This document shows, piece by piece, positions 1-6,600 of a stretch of 12,755 bases of DNA. Numbering within the stretch: the first letter of the stretch is position 1; each line of letters begins with the position of its first letter. Origin of the DNA: an uncultured Lactobacillus sp. (GTDB taxonomy: Bacteria > Bacillota > Bacilli > Lactobacillales > Lactobacillaceae). The notes beneath the pieces were generated by a model. It saw only the letters and a list, made by a program, of their open reading frames with translations, searched no databases and had not been told where the DNA came from. The stretch spans positions 1 through 12,755 of the forward strand of contig NZ_CABUIW010000062.1 of NCBI RefSeq assembly GCF_902491705.1. The letters run 5' to 3'. The position numbers and the translations under genes were made by a program.

Positions 1-117
1 GCTCAAGCTATAGAGGAATATATCAAATACTATAACGAAGAAAGGATAAAGAGCAGATTAAAAGGCTTAACTCCGAAAGAATATCGGAATCAAGCCTCTA
101 TTAATCCTATGTTTTAA
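1..117 (+). CDS. IS3-family transposase (OrfB/integrase), C-terminal 38 residues only
   Basis: Frame 1 is open from the window edge to TAA at 115-117. The visible peptide contains EEYIKYYNEERIKSRLKGLT followed by PKEYRNQ, the signature C-terminal tail of IS3-family DDE transposases (I-x-Y-x-x-Y-N-x-x-R ... L-x-x-x-x-P-x-x-Y-R). The catalytic D, D and E residues would lie upstream of the window. The gene is cut by the window edge, not visibly broken. The same peptide is encoded on the minus strand at 12639-12755. Confidence 0.88.
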   Translation, partial: AQAIEEYIKYYNEERIKSRLKGLTPKEYRNQASINPMF

Positions 118-119
118 AA

Positions 120-144
120 TGTCTACTTTTTAGGTCCCACTTCA
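120..144 (+). repeat. Terminal inverted repeat of the IS (right end, left copy)
   Basis: The outermost 25 bp of the element, read inward from 144, begin TGAAGTGGGACC and continue into an A-rich stretch ending GTAGACA. The TG start fits an IS3-family terminal repeat. Its partner at the other end of the same IS copy is not in the window, so the inner limit of the repeat is inferred. Confidence 0.6.
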
Positions 145-172
145 TAGCTCTTTCTTTGCCTTCATTTTTTGA
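145..172 (-). other. Half of a Rho-independent terminator cut by the IS
   Basis: Read on the minus strand after the SLAP stop codon, the sequence is an A-run followed by TGAAGGCAAAGAAAGAGCTA and then the IS end. This is the usual shape of the 5' arm of a terminator hairpin (A-run plus mixed stem), but no complementary arm follows because the IS begins. The missing arm would be expected beyond the far end of the IS, outside the window. This is inference from shape alone. Confidence 0.4.
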
Positions 173-2071
173 TTATTTCACTACATAACGTGTAGCCAAG
201 CTTTGAATATATTGATCTTTACCAATTTGGTACATGTTTAAATCTAAAATTCTCTTGCGTCCAGTGACGTTATAAGTAATTTCTTTTGTTACCTTGAAAG
301 TCTTAACGACTTTACCACGGCCGTTGTAAATCTTTACGGTTTGACCATCGTTTGGTAAGTAGTATTGTTGCGTTAACTTTTGAGTTTTTCTCTTCTTGCC
401 AATTACAGCAAAGTCATGAATGTCTAGATGTTTCTTACCTCTTTCACCTAAAACAGAATAGCCTAACCAATACTTTCCTGCTCCTTGACCAATATCCCAG
501 TATGGACGCTGAGTAATGTATTGAGCATTGTTGAATCTGCTGTAGAGATTAATATAAACATCGCCATTATGTTCAGTTTTGACTGCATTGTAGGCTAAGT
601 ACATCACTTTTTGAAGTTCGGTCAAAGATAGTTGGTTAAAGTTACCAATCTCAACCTTCTTACCATTTAAGGCCTTTTGTGCTTGAGTCAAATTACGTTC
701 TGCTTGGTTAACTGCCATTTCTGTTGCCGTATTATCTGAAACAACGCTTTCAGCATTCTTCAAGTAGGTAATCAAGCTAACTTTTAAGCCGTAGTCTGCT
801 AACTTATAAACATCCTTATCTTGAACTGCTTTGGCATCACTAATTGCAGATTCTAATTTCGATTTATTAGTAGCTACTTTACTTTGTGCTTCTGCTTGAG
901 CAGCAGTATTGGCAACTTTAAGCTTCAAGCCCATCGTCTTTGAAACTGCGCTCTTCTTAATGTAACCTTCACCTGAAAGAGTATTGGTCTTAGGATCTGG
1001 GTAACCTACAACATGATAGAAGAGTTCGGCTTTGTTTTCACTTGGAACCCACAAGTACAACAATTCGTCCGCATGTTGATTCTCATCCAAAACTGTTTCT
1101 TCAACCAATGCAGTATTATATTTAGTTGGCAAAGTCTTGCCAGTTTCCTTACCATCAGCATCATAAAGTGGTGCTTTAGTAGGCATGTCTAGTCTTGTAC
1201 TATTCAAGTTTTCATATTTAGTTGAAACCAATTGCTTGCTTAAGTACAAGTCTCCACCAGAAACGTACAAGTTAGTGCCTTTAATACGGTAATAATCACA
1301 TGGATCGTGGTCACCATCAACTAATTGAGTTGAGAAAGTAACAGCTTTATCAAAAGTAAGCTTTTCACCTTTCTTAAGGTAGCGATCATTTGGAGCCATG
1401 AAGCTTGATCTACCATAGTCATAACTTGAAGTGTAAGTGCGGACATTATTAGCAGCTACCACACCTGTAGTTTGACCACTTCTAGCAATCAATGGATTAG
1501 TGTTTACAAAGCCGATATCAGCAACTTTGACGTAGCGGCCTTTACCCAAGTTGTAGTAAGGTACACCTTTGATGTTGTGATAAGGAATATATTCTTCCTT
1601 ACCACCATTTTGTCTAAAGTAGAATCTTTGCTTAGTAGCAGCCTTTACTTTGCCGCTATATGCCAAGTTTTGCCAGCGAGAAATTCTGCTTAACTTGCGA
1701 CCATTTTTATTATACAAATAGGAATTATTAACAACAGTTAACCACTTAGGACCACTTATTTTTTTAGTACTATCGACTGATAAATAATTACCATTGCCAA
1801 TATTGAATCTAAGAATTGGAAAGTAATTACCGCCTTCATTAGACTTAGTATCCGTTTTTGGAGCACCGTAATATTTTACTGATTGCCCTTTTTTGAGATT
1901 TCTAGGATTTTTGCCTGATGCATAACTATAAGAGTCAGTAATCTTAATCGTTCCTGTTGCAGTTTGAGGAGCAGCTTGCACAACATTTGATTGAGTTTGA
2001 TTAATCAAAACTGGAGTAGTGCTTAACAACACTGCGGCTGAAACAAATGCTATTTTCTTATTAAATTTCAT
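173..2071 (-). CDS. Secreted SLAP-domain surface protein
   Basis: A 632-residue exported protein expected to sit non-covalently on the cell wall through SLAP modules; there is no LPxTG sorting signal. The start is ATG at 2071, preceded by GGTGA at 5 nt spacing; an in-frame GTG four codons upstream is less likely. Residues 1-33 form a signal peptide (MKFNKK, hydrophobic core, cleavage near VVQA-AP). SLAP-like modules (repeated 'YNKNGRK...' and 'YYxLGKGRYVKVADIGFV' types) cover roughly 40-110, 117-190, 206-285, 298-378 and 566-632. Between about 390 and 470 there is an Ala/Lys/Gln-rich helical region, likely a coiled-coil stalk, followed by a non-repetitive segment at 475-560 that I do not recognise. 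A single Cys lies near residue 258. Codon choice looks like that of a highly expressed gene (many AAG, AAC, TAC). The gene is transcribed away from the ABC operon and ends 28 bp from the IS. The ligand is unknown. Confidence 0.85.
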   Translation of the reverse strand: MKFNKKIAFVSAAVLLSTTPVLINQTQSNVVQAAPQTATGTIKITDSYSYASGKNPRNLKKGQSVKYYGAPKTDTKSNEGGNYFPILRFNIGNGNYLSVDSTKKISGPKWLTVVNNSYLYNKNGRKLSRISRWQNLAYSGKVKAATKQRFYFRQNGGKEEYIPYHNIKGVPYYNLGKGRYVKVADIGFVNTNPLIARSGQTTGVVAANNVRTYTSSYDYGRSSFMAPNDRYLKKGEKLTFDKAVTFSTQLVDGDHDPCDYYRIKGTNLYVSGGDLYLSKQLVSTKYENLNSTRLDMPTKAPLYDADGKETGKTLPTKYNTALVEETVLDENQHADELLYLWVPSENKAELFYHVVGYPDPKTNTLSGEGYIKKSAVSKTMGLKLKVANTAAQAEAQSKVATNKSKLESAISDAKAVQDKDVYKLADYGLKVSLITYLKNAESVVSDNTATEMAVNQAERNLTQAQKALNGKKVEIGNFNQLSLTELQKVMYLAYNAVKTEHNGDVYINLYSRFNNAQYITQRPYWDIGQGAGKYWLGYSVLGERGKKHLDIHDFAVIGKKRKTQKLTQQYYLPNDGQTVKIYNGRGKVVKTFKVTKEITYNVTGRKRILDLNMYQIGKDQYIQSLATRYVVK

Positions 2072-2121
2072 GATTTTCACCACTATGTTTTACTAAAATT
2101 TTATTGTCTCATTCAAAGAAT

Positions 2122-2127
2122 ATTATA
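2122..2127 (-). promoter_or_regulatory. -10 box for the SLAP gene
   Basis: The minus strand carries a perfect TATAAT about 50 nt upstream of the ATG. No good -35 box is seen 16-18 bp further upstream, so this is supported only by the -10 hexamer and its position. Confidence 0.45.
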
Positions 2128-2166
2128 CATCACCAGCATTACACCACTGATTCTAAAGCATTATAA

Positions 2167-2193
2167 AAAGCTGCGCCGTTTGAGCGTAGTTTT
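2167..2193 (+). other. Orphan stem-loop upstream of the ABC operon promoter
   Basis: AAAGCTGCGC (2167-2176) can pair with GCGTAGTTTT (2184-2193) around a 7-nt loop, with two G-U pairs that work only in plus-strand RNA. It resembles a weak terminator, but no plus-strand gene ends here: the neighbour on the left is the divergent SLAP gene. It may insulate the operon or be left over from an earlier gene order. Confidence 0.4.
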
Positions 2194-2214
2194 AGAGATT
2201 TAACTTTTCTCTTC

Positions 2215-2243
2215 TTGACAGGTGAGTAAATGCTCACTATAAT
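2215..2243 (+). promoter_or_regulatory. Consensus sigma-70 promoter of the ABC exporter operon
   Basis: TTGACA at 2215-2220 and TATAAT at 2238-2243 are separated by exactly 17 bp, a perfect match to the housekeeping consensus. Such a strong promoter is normally held down by a repressor, and an inverted repeat fills the spacer (see the operators). Transcription should start near 2250, giving a leader of roughly 35-40 nt. Confidence 0.85.
2222..2237. promoter_or_regulatory. Operator 1 for the operon's TetR regulator
   Basis: GTGAG-N6-CTCAC occupies the promoter spacer, between -35 and -10. The same arms with the same 6-nt gap recur at 2256-2271. TetR-family repressors bind such short palindromes, and binding here would block RNA polymerase. 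Assignment to the TetR protein at 4170-4790 is inferred from it being the operon's own regulator. Confidence 0.7.
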
Positions 2244-2255
2244 CTTGAAATATAA

Positions 2256-2271
2256 GTGAGTGACTACTCAC
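2256..2271. promoter_or_regulatory. Operator 2 for the operon's TetR regulator
   Basis: GTGAGT-N4-ACTCAC is a 16-bp palindrome with perfect 6-bp arms and contains the GTGAG-N6-CTCAC pattern of operator 1. Its centre is 34 bp from that of operator 1. It lies just after the expected transcription start and 2 nt before the AAGGAGG ribosome site at 2274-2280, so binding would act as a roadblock. In RNA the palindrome could also form a small hairpin beside the ribosome site. Confidence 0.7.
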
Positions 2272-2286
2272 CTAAGGAGGAGAAAT

Positions 2287-3012
2287 ATGCAAGAACCTAT
2301 TTTACTTAGCCATTTAAAAAAGACATTTGGTAAACAGCAAGTTTTAAATGATATCAATCTTACTGTAAGTAAAGGCACTATTGTTGGCTTAATTGGACCA
2401 TCTGGCGCTGGTAAATCTACAACTATTAAAACTATGCTAGGTATGGAAAAAGCTGATTCTGGAAAAGCATTAATCTTGAATAGTACTATGCCCAACCGTC
2501 AAATTTTAGGCAAAATTGGCTACATGGCCCAAACTGATGCTTTATACGAAAGACTAACAGCTAAAGAAAATTTAAAATTTTATGGTGCTTTAAAAGGTCT
2601 CCATAGAAAAGAACTCACTAAAGAAATTGAACATATTAGTCAAGTAGTAGACCTCACATCTAGTTTAGATAAATACGTTAAAAACTTTTCTGGTGGAATG
2701 AAACGTCGACTTTCATTAGCCATTGCTTTACTAGAAAATCCCGAGTTACTGATTCTTGATGAGCCAACAGTTGGTATTGATCCAGCCTTACGAAGAAAAA
2801 TCTGGCACGAATTAGAGCAAATACGCGATGATGGTAAAAGTATTTTTATTACTACTCATGTTATGAGTGAAGCTGAACAAGCAAATAAAGTTGCTCTGTT
2901 AATTAACGGAAAAATCGTCGCTTATGATGAACCAAAAAAGCTAGAGCAAGGTTATCACGTCGACACGATTGAAGATGTCTTCCTTAAAGCGGAAGATTTG
3001 GAGGCAAAATAA
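2287..3012 (+). CDS. ABC-2 exporter ATP-binding protein
   Basis: A 241-residue cytoplasmic ATPase that would power the permease encoded next. Visible motifs: Walker A GPSGAGKST at 37-45, Q-loop Gln82, signature FSGGM at 134-138, Walker B LLILDEP at 154-160, D-loop GIDP and switch His191. The SGGM signature and length match the DrrA/NodI-like group that pairs with ABC-2 permeases in drug, lipid or peptide export. The start is ATG 2287, with AAGGAGG 6 nt upstream; the in-frame GTG at 2260 lies inside operator 2 and is rejected. The stop codon is directly followed by the permease ATG (TAAATG). The first operon gene, it should be derepressed when the TetR protein binds its inducer. The substrate cannot be told from the sequence; multidrug or cell-envelope stress export is the usual role of this arrangement. 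Confidence 0.9.
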   Translation: MQEPILLSHLKKTFGKQQVLNDINLTVSKGTIVGLIGPSGAGKSTTIKTMLGMEKADSGKALILNSTMPNRQILGKIGYMAQTDALYERLTAKENLKFYGALKGLHRKELTKEIEHISQVVDLTSSLDKYVKNFSGGMKRRLSLAIALLENPELLILDEPTVGIDPALRRKIWHELEQIRDDGKSIFITTHVMSEAEQANKVALLINGKIVAYDEPKKLEQGYHVDTIEDVFLKAEDLEAK

Positions 3013-4155
3013 ATGCGTATTTTAGCAATTACTAAACGAGTTTTATTAGAACCAGTGCGAGACAAACGAACTTTAGCTCTAATCTTCATCGCTCCCATTT
3101 TGATCATGTGGTTAATGAATGTAATGTTTTCTGCTAATACAGATGTTGACGTCACATTAGGAACTGTTAATGTTAGTCATTCTTTGCAAAAAACATTAGA
3201 TAAAACAAAAGGTGTTTCAATTAAGCGGTACGCTAACAATACAGCGGCTGAAAAGCAATTAAAGAATCAAAAGATCGATGGGATTATTAGCTATCATAAA
3301 AATAAATATAATGTTACATATGCAAACACAGATTCCAGCAAAACACTTTTGACTAAGCAGGCTTTAAATGCAGCTTTAACACAAAAATCGGTCTCTAACT
3401 TAACCGGTAATTTAAAGAGATTAAATGCAGTCGTCATTAAGTTAGAAAACACTTTACAACAGGTTAATCCTAATTTTAAAATGCGACCTATTAAAGCTAA
3501 AAAAGTAGCTAAGCCTACAATTCAAAATCATTATAAATATGGTGATAGCTCTACCAATTTTTTTGCTAAAATCATTCCTATCTTAATGGGCTTCTTTATC
3601 TTCTTTTTCGTCTTTCTTATCTCTGGAATGGGATTATTAAATGAAAGAAACAGCGGGACTCTTGATCGTTTACTTGCTACTCCTGTCAAAAGAAGTGAGA
3701 TTATCTTTGGCTATATGCTCAGCTACGGAGTCTTAGCTATTGCTCAATCTATAGTAATTGTTTTGGCAACAATTTGGCTTTTAAAGATTGAAGTAGTTGG
3801 TTCAATCTTTAGCATTATCCTTATTTGTCTTTTATTTGCCCTGGTTGCTTTATCCTTCGGAATTCTGGCATCTACTTTAGCTGAATCAGAATTTCAAATG
3901 ATGCAATTTATTCCTATAATTGTGCTTCCTCAAGTCTTCTTTTCAGGAATTATTCCTTTATCTTCAATGGCGACTTGGGTTCAATATATTGGAAAAATTT
4001 TGCCACTGACTTATGCTGGGAACGCTTTAACTCAAATTGTTATGAACGGAACAAGTATTATGCAACTGGGCAATGATATTTTGGCGCTCTTTATCTTTTT
4101 AATCATTCTTGTTACACTGAATATCATAGGTTTAAAACGTTATCGTAAGGTCTAA
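3013..4155 (+). CDS. ABC-2 type exporter permease
   Basis: A 380-residue membrane protein with the ABC-2 layout: one TM helix at about 20-39, a large extracellular domain at about 41-183, then TM helices at about 187-209, 234-257, 262-288, 297-317 and 354-374. After TM2 comes ERNSGTLDRLLATPVKRSEI (211-230), the conserved cytoplasmic motif of ABC-2 permeases that contacts the ATPase. GGAGG at 3000-3004, inside the end of the ATPase gene, serves as ribosome site, so the two are translationally linked. Two permeases, or one homodimer, would pair with two ATPase subunits. It closely resembles YhfI/DrrB-like drug or lipid exporters, but the substrate is unknown. Confidence 0.88.
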   Translation: MRILAITKRVLLEPVRDKRTLALIFIAPILIMWLMNVMFSANTDVDVTLGTVNVSHSLQKTLDKTKGVSIKRYANNTAAEKQLKNQKIDGIISYHKNKYNVTYANTDSSKTLLTKQALNAALTQKSVSNLTGNLKRLNAVVIKLENTLQQVNPNFKMRPIKAKKVAKPTIQNHYKYGDSSTNFFAKIIPILMGFFIFFFVFLISGMGLLNERNSGTLDRLLATPVKRSEIIFGYMLSYGVLAIAQSIVIVLATIWLLKIEVVGSIFSIILICLLFALVALSFGILASTLAESEFQMMQFIPIIVLPQVFFSGIIPLSSMATWVQYIGKILPLTYAGNALTQIVMNGTSIMQLGNDILALFIFLIILVTLNIIGLKRYRKV

Positions 4156-4169
4156 AGAGGTAATTTATT

Positions 4170-4790
4170 ATGAATGAGGCTTTTTCATCATATGAACAAA
4201 AAATTGAAAACGAAAAAATGCCAGCTGGCAAGAAAAAAGTCATCATCGCCTCGTTACATCTTTTTGCTAATAATGGCTTTCACGCAACAACCACTGCTGA
4301 AATTGCAAAAGCAGCTGGCGTAAGTGAAGGCACTATTTATAAATACTTTCGTTCTAAAGAAGACTTAATGAATAAGCTTCTACTGCCAATTTTAGAAAAT
4401 ATAAAAAATGGATTTTTCTTTCAAATTGAGAAGTATCAGACTTTAGATGAATTGATAGATTTTGCTATAGTAAATCGTCTTCAATTTTTACAGAATAATT
4501 TTGAATTAATCAAGTTGATTATGCAGGAATTATTAACTAATCAAGATATCTACCCTACTTTTCAAAAAATATTAAATGGCAAAGATGGTATTCTGACTTC
4601 TATAAAAAATATGCAACAGCATTATCCTGAAATTAATCAAAATCTTTCCCCTGAGCAAATAATTAGAATTATTGTAGCACCAGTAATCACACTATCTCTT
4701 CAAGAAAATTTATTTGGTATTAAATCTAAAAATACAACAGATGATTTAAAGCTTGTTAAAAAGCAAATTATTGCTGGTCTAGCCCAATAG
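4170..4790 (+). CDS. TetR/AcrR-family repressor of the ABC exporter operon
   Basis: A 206-residue regulator. After a charged N-terminal extension of about 20 residues, the HTH spans about 25-65 (IIASLHLFANNGFHATTTAE, then IAKAAGVSEGTIYKYFRSKE), the classic TetR DNA-binding domain. The rest is a helical ligand-binding domain with no recognisable specificity. It is the third gene of the operon, 14 bp after the permease, with AGAGG at 4156-4160. The two GTGAG-N6-CTCAC palindromes at the operon promoter make it a probable autorepressor that also senses the exporter's substrate. The family call is sure; the target is inferred from context. Confidence 0.9.
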   Translation: MNEAFSSYEQKIENEKMPAGKKKVIIASLHLFANNGFHATTTAEIAKAAGVSEGTIYKYFRSKEDLMNKLLLPILENIKNGFFFQIEKYQTLDELIDFAIVNRLQFLQNNFELIKLIMQELLTNQDIYPTFQKILNGKDGILTSIKNMQQHYPEINQNLSPEQIIRIIVAPVITLSLQENLFGIKSKNTTDDLKLVKKQIIAGLAQ

Positions 4791-4795
4791 CATTC

Positions 4796-4840
4796 AAAAA
4801 GGTCCTATTAAATCAACTAAGATTTAGTAGGACCTTTTTT
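4796..4840. terminator. Bidirectional Rho-independent terminator between tetR-type and hxlR-type genes
   Basis: A 19-bp stem (4796-4814 with 4821-4839, one G-T pair) around the 6-nt loop AACTAA has an A-run on the left and a T-run on the right. It lies between two convergent genes (stops at 4790 and 4846) and can end transcription from both sides. Confidence 0.9.
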
Positions 4841-4845
4841 ACAAA

Positions 4846-5229
4846 TTACTTACTCATTTCATCAAAACCTTGTAAATTCTTATCAAGGATTTTATAGTTC
4901 TTGCCTTCACTGTTTTGTAACTTTGTCTGCTTAATACCCCACTTTGACATTGAAAGCAATATTTCACGCAAGGCCTTTCCATTATCGGTCAAACTATATT
5001 CAACTCTTGGTGGTACCTCAGGGTAGACTTTCTTATTAATAATTTTATCGTCTTCTAGTTCTTTTAATTGTTTGGTTAAGATTCGTTGACTAATGCCTGG
5101 CAATTTTCGTTTTAATTCTCCAGTTCGCATTGGCGTCATTCCTAAATTACATAAAATCGATGTCTTCCATTTCCCCGAGATTGCTTTTAAGGTTACGTCA
5201 ACGGCCAAATGATAAATTTTTTCTTCCAT
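4846..5229 (-). CDS. HxlR-family winged-helix transcriptional regulator
   Basis: A 127-residue DNA-binding protein. The HxlR signature is clear: ISGKWKTSIL at 17-26, then RTGELKRKLPGISQRILTKQ (35-54), the recognition helix, then a wing with RVEYSLTDNGKAL. The N-terminal redox Cys known from YodB/HypR-type members (in the usual 'C-P' before the first helix) is absent: this position reads HLAVD. The only Cys seen is Cys27, after the SGKW helix. The start ATG 5229 has GGAG 7 nt upstream. It is divergent from the MFS gene at 5353, the usual arrangement for an HxlR protein controlling its neighbour. Ligand binding or Cys27 chemistry could be the signal; neither is shown. Confidence 0.88.
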   Translation of the reverse strand: MEEKIYHLAVDVTLKAISGKWKTSILCNLGMTPMRTGELKRKLPGISQRILTKQLKELEDDKIINKKVYPEVPPRVEYSLTDNGKALREILLSMSKWGIKQTKLQNSEGKNYKILDKNLQGFDEMSK

Positions 5230-5281
5230 CTTTTCGCTCCGTTACTCAATTGTTACATTTATGTTCCTATAAGACATTAAT

Positions 5282-5305
5282 GTACGTACTTACTTTTTAT
5301 TAGTA
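5282..5305. promoter_or_regulatory. Candidate HxlR operator in the divergent intergenic region
   Basis: A perfect 8-bp palindrome GTACGTAC (5282-5289) overlaps an imperfect 19-bp palindrome TACTTAC...ATTAGTA (5287-5305; outer arms TACT/AGTA). HxlR dimers bind similar TACT/AGTA-armed sites. The site overlaps the -35 region of the MFS promoter, which fits repression. Short palindromes arise by chance in AT-rich DNA, so support is modest. Confidence 0.4.
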
Positions 5306-5318
5306 TGCCTCATATAAT
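5290..5318 (+). promoter_or_regulatory. Promoter of the DHA1 MFS gene
   Basis: TATAAT at 5313-5318 is a perfect -10 box. Seventeen bp upstream stands only TTACTT (5290-5295), a poor -35 box, so the promoter may be weak or need activation. The expected leader is about 30 nt. Confidence 0.5.
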
Positions 5319-5352
5319 AGTTTCAGAAATTAAAATTATATGGAGGTATTTC

Positions 5353-6549
5353 ATGAAAAAAACAAACACTAAATTTGCTTTATTTGCACTTGCAACTACG
5401 TTCTTTGCTGTAGGTGTTACTGAATTCATCAGTGTCGGTATTTTACCCGCCGTTGCTAGTGAATTTAAGATTTCTACTAGTACAGCGGGATTAATTACTA
5501 CGATTTATGCATTAGGTGTAGCAATCGGTGCACCAATTTTGACTATGTTAACAAGTAGTTTTTCAAAGAAAAAAATAATCAGCGGAGCTCTTATTATTTT
5601 CTCCGTTGCCCACCTTCTTATTGCGATTGCACCTAATTTTATCACAGTTCTTATCGGTCGCTTTATTGCTGGATCTGTTCACGGTCTTTTATTTGCCCTT
5701 AGTTCTATTATAGCTGCAGAATTAGTTGGTCCTTCAAAGCAAGCTGGCGCAATTGCTTACATCTTCTCTGGCTTTACAATTGCAACTGCGATTGGTGCAC
5801 CACTAGGAACTTCAATTAGTACCTTTGTTAGTTGGAGAATTCCATTTGTTGCCATTTCTATCCTTAGTTTTATCGCTTGGATTATGAACATGGTTGTTTT
5901 GCCAAAGGACAAGGCAAGCAATGAAAAGATTGATATTAGTACTCAACTTCACATTTTTACTCAGCCACACATTTTATTAACTTTAATAATCACCATTCTT
6001 GGCTATGGCGGTACTTTTGCTACATTTACTTACCTTTCCCCAATTTTAGAAAAAGTAACAATGGTTAAATCTGAATACATTGGAATTATCTTAGTTATCT
6101 ATGGTGTAGCAATTGCCATTGGTAACAGCATTGGCGGGAAATTTGGTGATTCAAATCCTGTAAGAGCTTTATTCACTATCTTTCTTATTCAAGGTATTGC
6201 TCTAATTGCTTTCTACTTCACGACGCCTTATTTTGTCCCAGCAATTATTAATATTATTGTCCTTGGTCTCTTTGCCTTTATGAGTGTTCCTGTCCTTCAG
6301 TCATACATCTTAACTTTAGCTAAAAGTTATACTCCTGAAGCAATGGATATTGCATCATCATTAAACATTTCATCCTTTAGTTTTGGTATCGTACTTGGTT
6401 CATTTGTTGGTGGTCAAGTGCTTGATGTTTGGGGCTTGAGAAGTACAGCTATCGCTGCTGCTATTTTACTTGTAATTACCATTTTGTTAATGTTTGTTGA
6501 ATCCAAAATGGAACAAAATCGTCTCTCAATGTCAGAAGTTTGCGAATAA
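5353..6549 (+). CDS. MFS efflux transporter, DHA1 (AraJ/YdhP-like)
   Basis: A 398-residue, 12-TM major facilitator, probably a proton-coupled drug or sugar exporter. The start is ATG 5353 with GGAGG 6 nt upstream; the ATG at 5305 lies upstream of the -10 box and cannot be used from that promoter. TM1 carries the AraJ/YdhP-type GVTEFISVGILP (21-32). Motif-B-like IGRFIAG lies at 101-107, and an antiporter-like motif-C variant GAPLGTS at 148-154 follows TM5. Motif A between TM2 and TM3 is degenerate (SSFSKKK instead of D-R-x-G-R-R/K). It is divergent from the HxlR gene, which likely controls it. The substrate is unknown. Confidence 0.87.
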   Translation: MKKTNTKFALFALATTFFAVGVTEFISVGILPAVASEFKISTSTAGLITTIYALGVAIGAPILTMLTSSFSKKKIISGALIIFSVAHLLIAIAPNFITVLIGRFIAGSVHGLLFALSSIIAAELVGPSKQAGAIAYIFSGFTIATAIGAPLGTSISTFVSWRIPFVAISILSFIAWIMNMVVLPKDKASNEKIDISTQLHIFTQPHILLTLIITILGYGGTFATFTYLSPILEKVTMVKSEYIGIILVIYGVAIAIGNSIGGKFGDSNPVRALFTIFLIQGIALIAFYFTTPYFVPAIINIIVLGLFAFMSVPVLQSYILTLAKSYTPEAMDIASSLNISSFSFGIVLGSFVGGQVLDVWGLRSTAIAAAILLVITILLMFVESKMEQNRLSMSEVCE

Positions 6550-6551
6550 TT

Positions 6552-6600
6552 AAAAGCCACAGAAGCTAGTAATCAGCTTTTGTGGCTTTATTTTATTTTT
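6552..6600. terminator. Bidirectional terminator between two convergent MFS genes
   Basis: A 15-bp stem (6553-6567 with 6575-6589, one G-T pair) with a 7-nt loop is flanked by a T-rich tail on the right and an A-run on the left. It sits 3 nt after the DHA1 gene and 3 nt before the stop codon of the minus-strand DHA2 gene, and can serve both. The plus-strand T-tail runs into the end of the DHA2 gene. Confidence 0.85.

Larger units (their letters stand above)
1..144 (+). mobile_element. 3' end of an IS3-family insertion sequence (left copy)
   Basis: These 144 bp are an exact reverse complement of 12612-12755, and identity stops at 145 (T here, A in the other copy). The segment holds the last codons of an IS3-type transposase, its TAA stop and a 27-bp tail ending in ...CCCACTTCA, so the element ends in CA, as IS3-family elements do (TG...CA). 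The rest of the element lies outside the window, so the subgroup is uncertain; an IS150/IS1223-like lactobacillar element is plausible. The transposase points toward, and is convergent with, the SLAP gene that follows. Confidence 0.88.

Noticed and set aside
1472..1693. Plus-strand 73-codon frame inside the SLAP gene
   Set aside because: It lies fully antisense to a well-supported coding region, with no ribosome site or recognisable domain.
2260..2286. GTG start of the ATPase at 2260
   Set aside because: It lies inside the operator palindrome and upstream of the AAGGAGG site, which is correctly spaced for ATG 2287.
2955..3155. Minus-strand 66-codon frame across the ATPase-permease junction
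   Set aside because: Antisense to two convincing genes that join as TAAATG; no ribosome site or homology.
5305..5352. ATG start of the DHA1 MFS gene at 5305
   Set aside because: It is upstream of the -10 box, has no ribosome site and adds residues unlike an MFS N-terminus; ATG 5353 has GGAGG at 6 nt.
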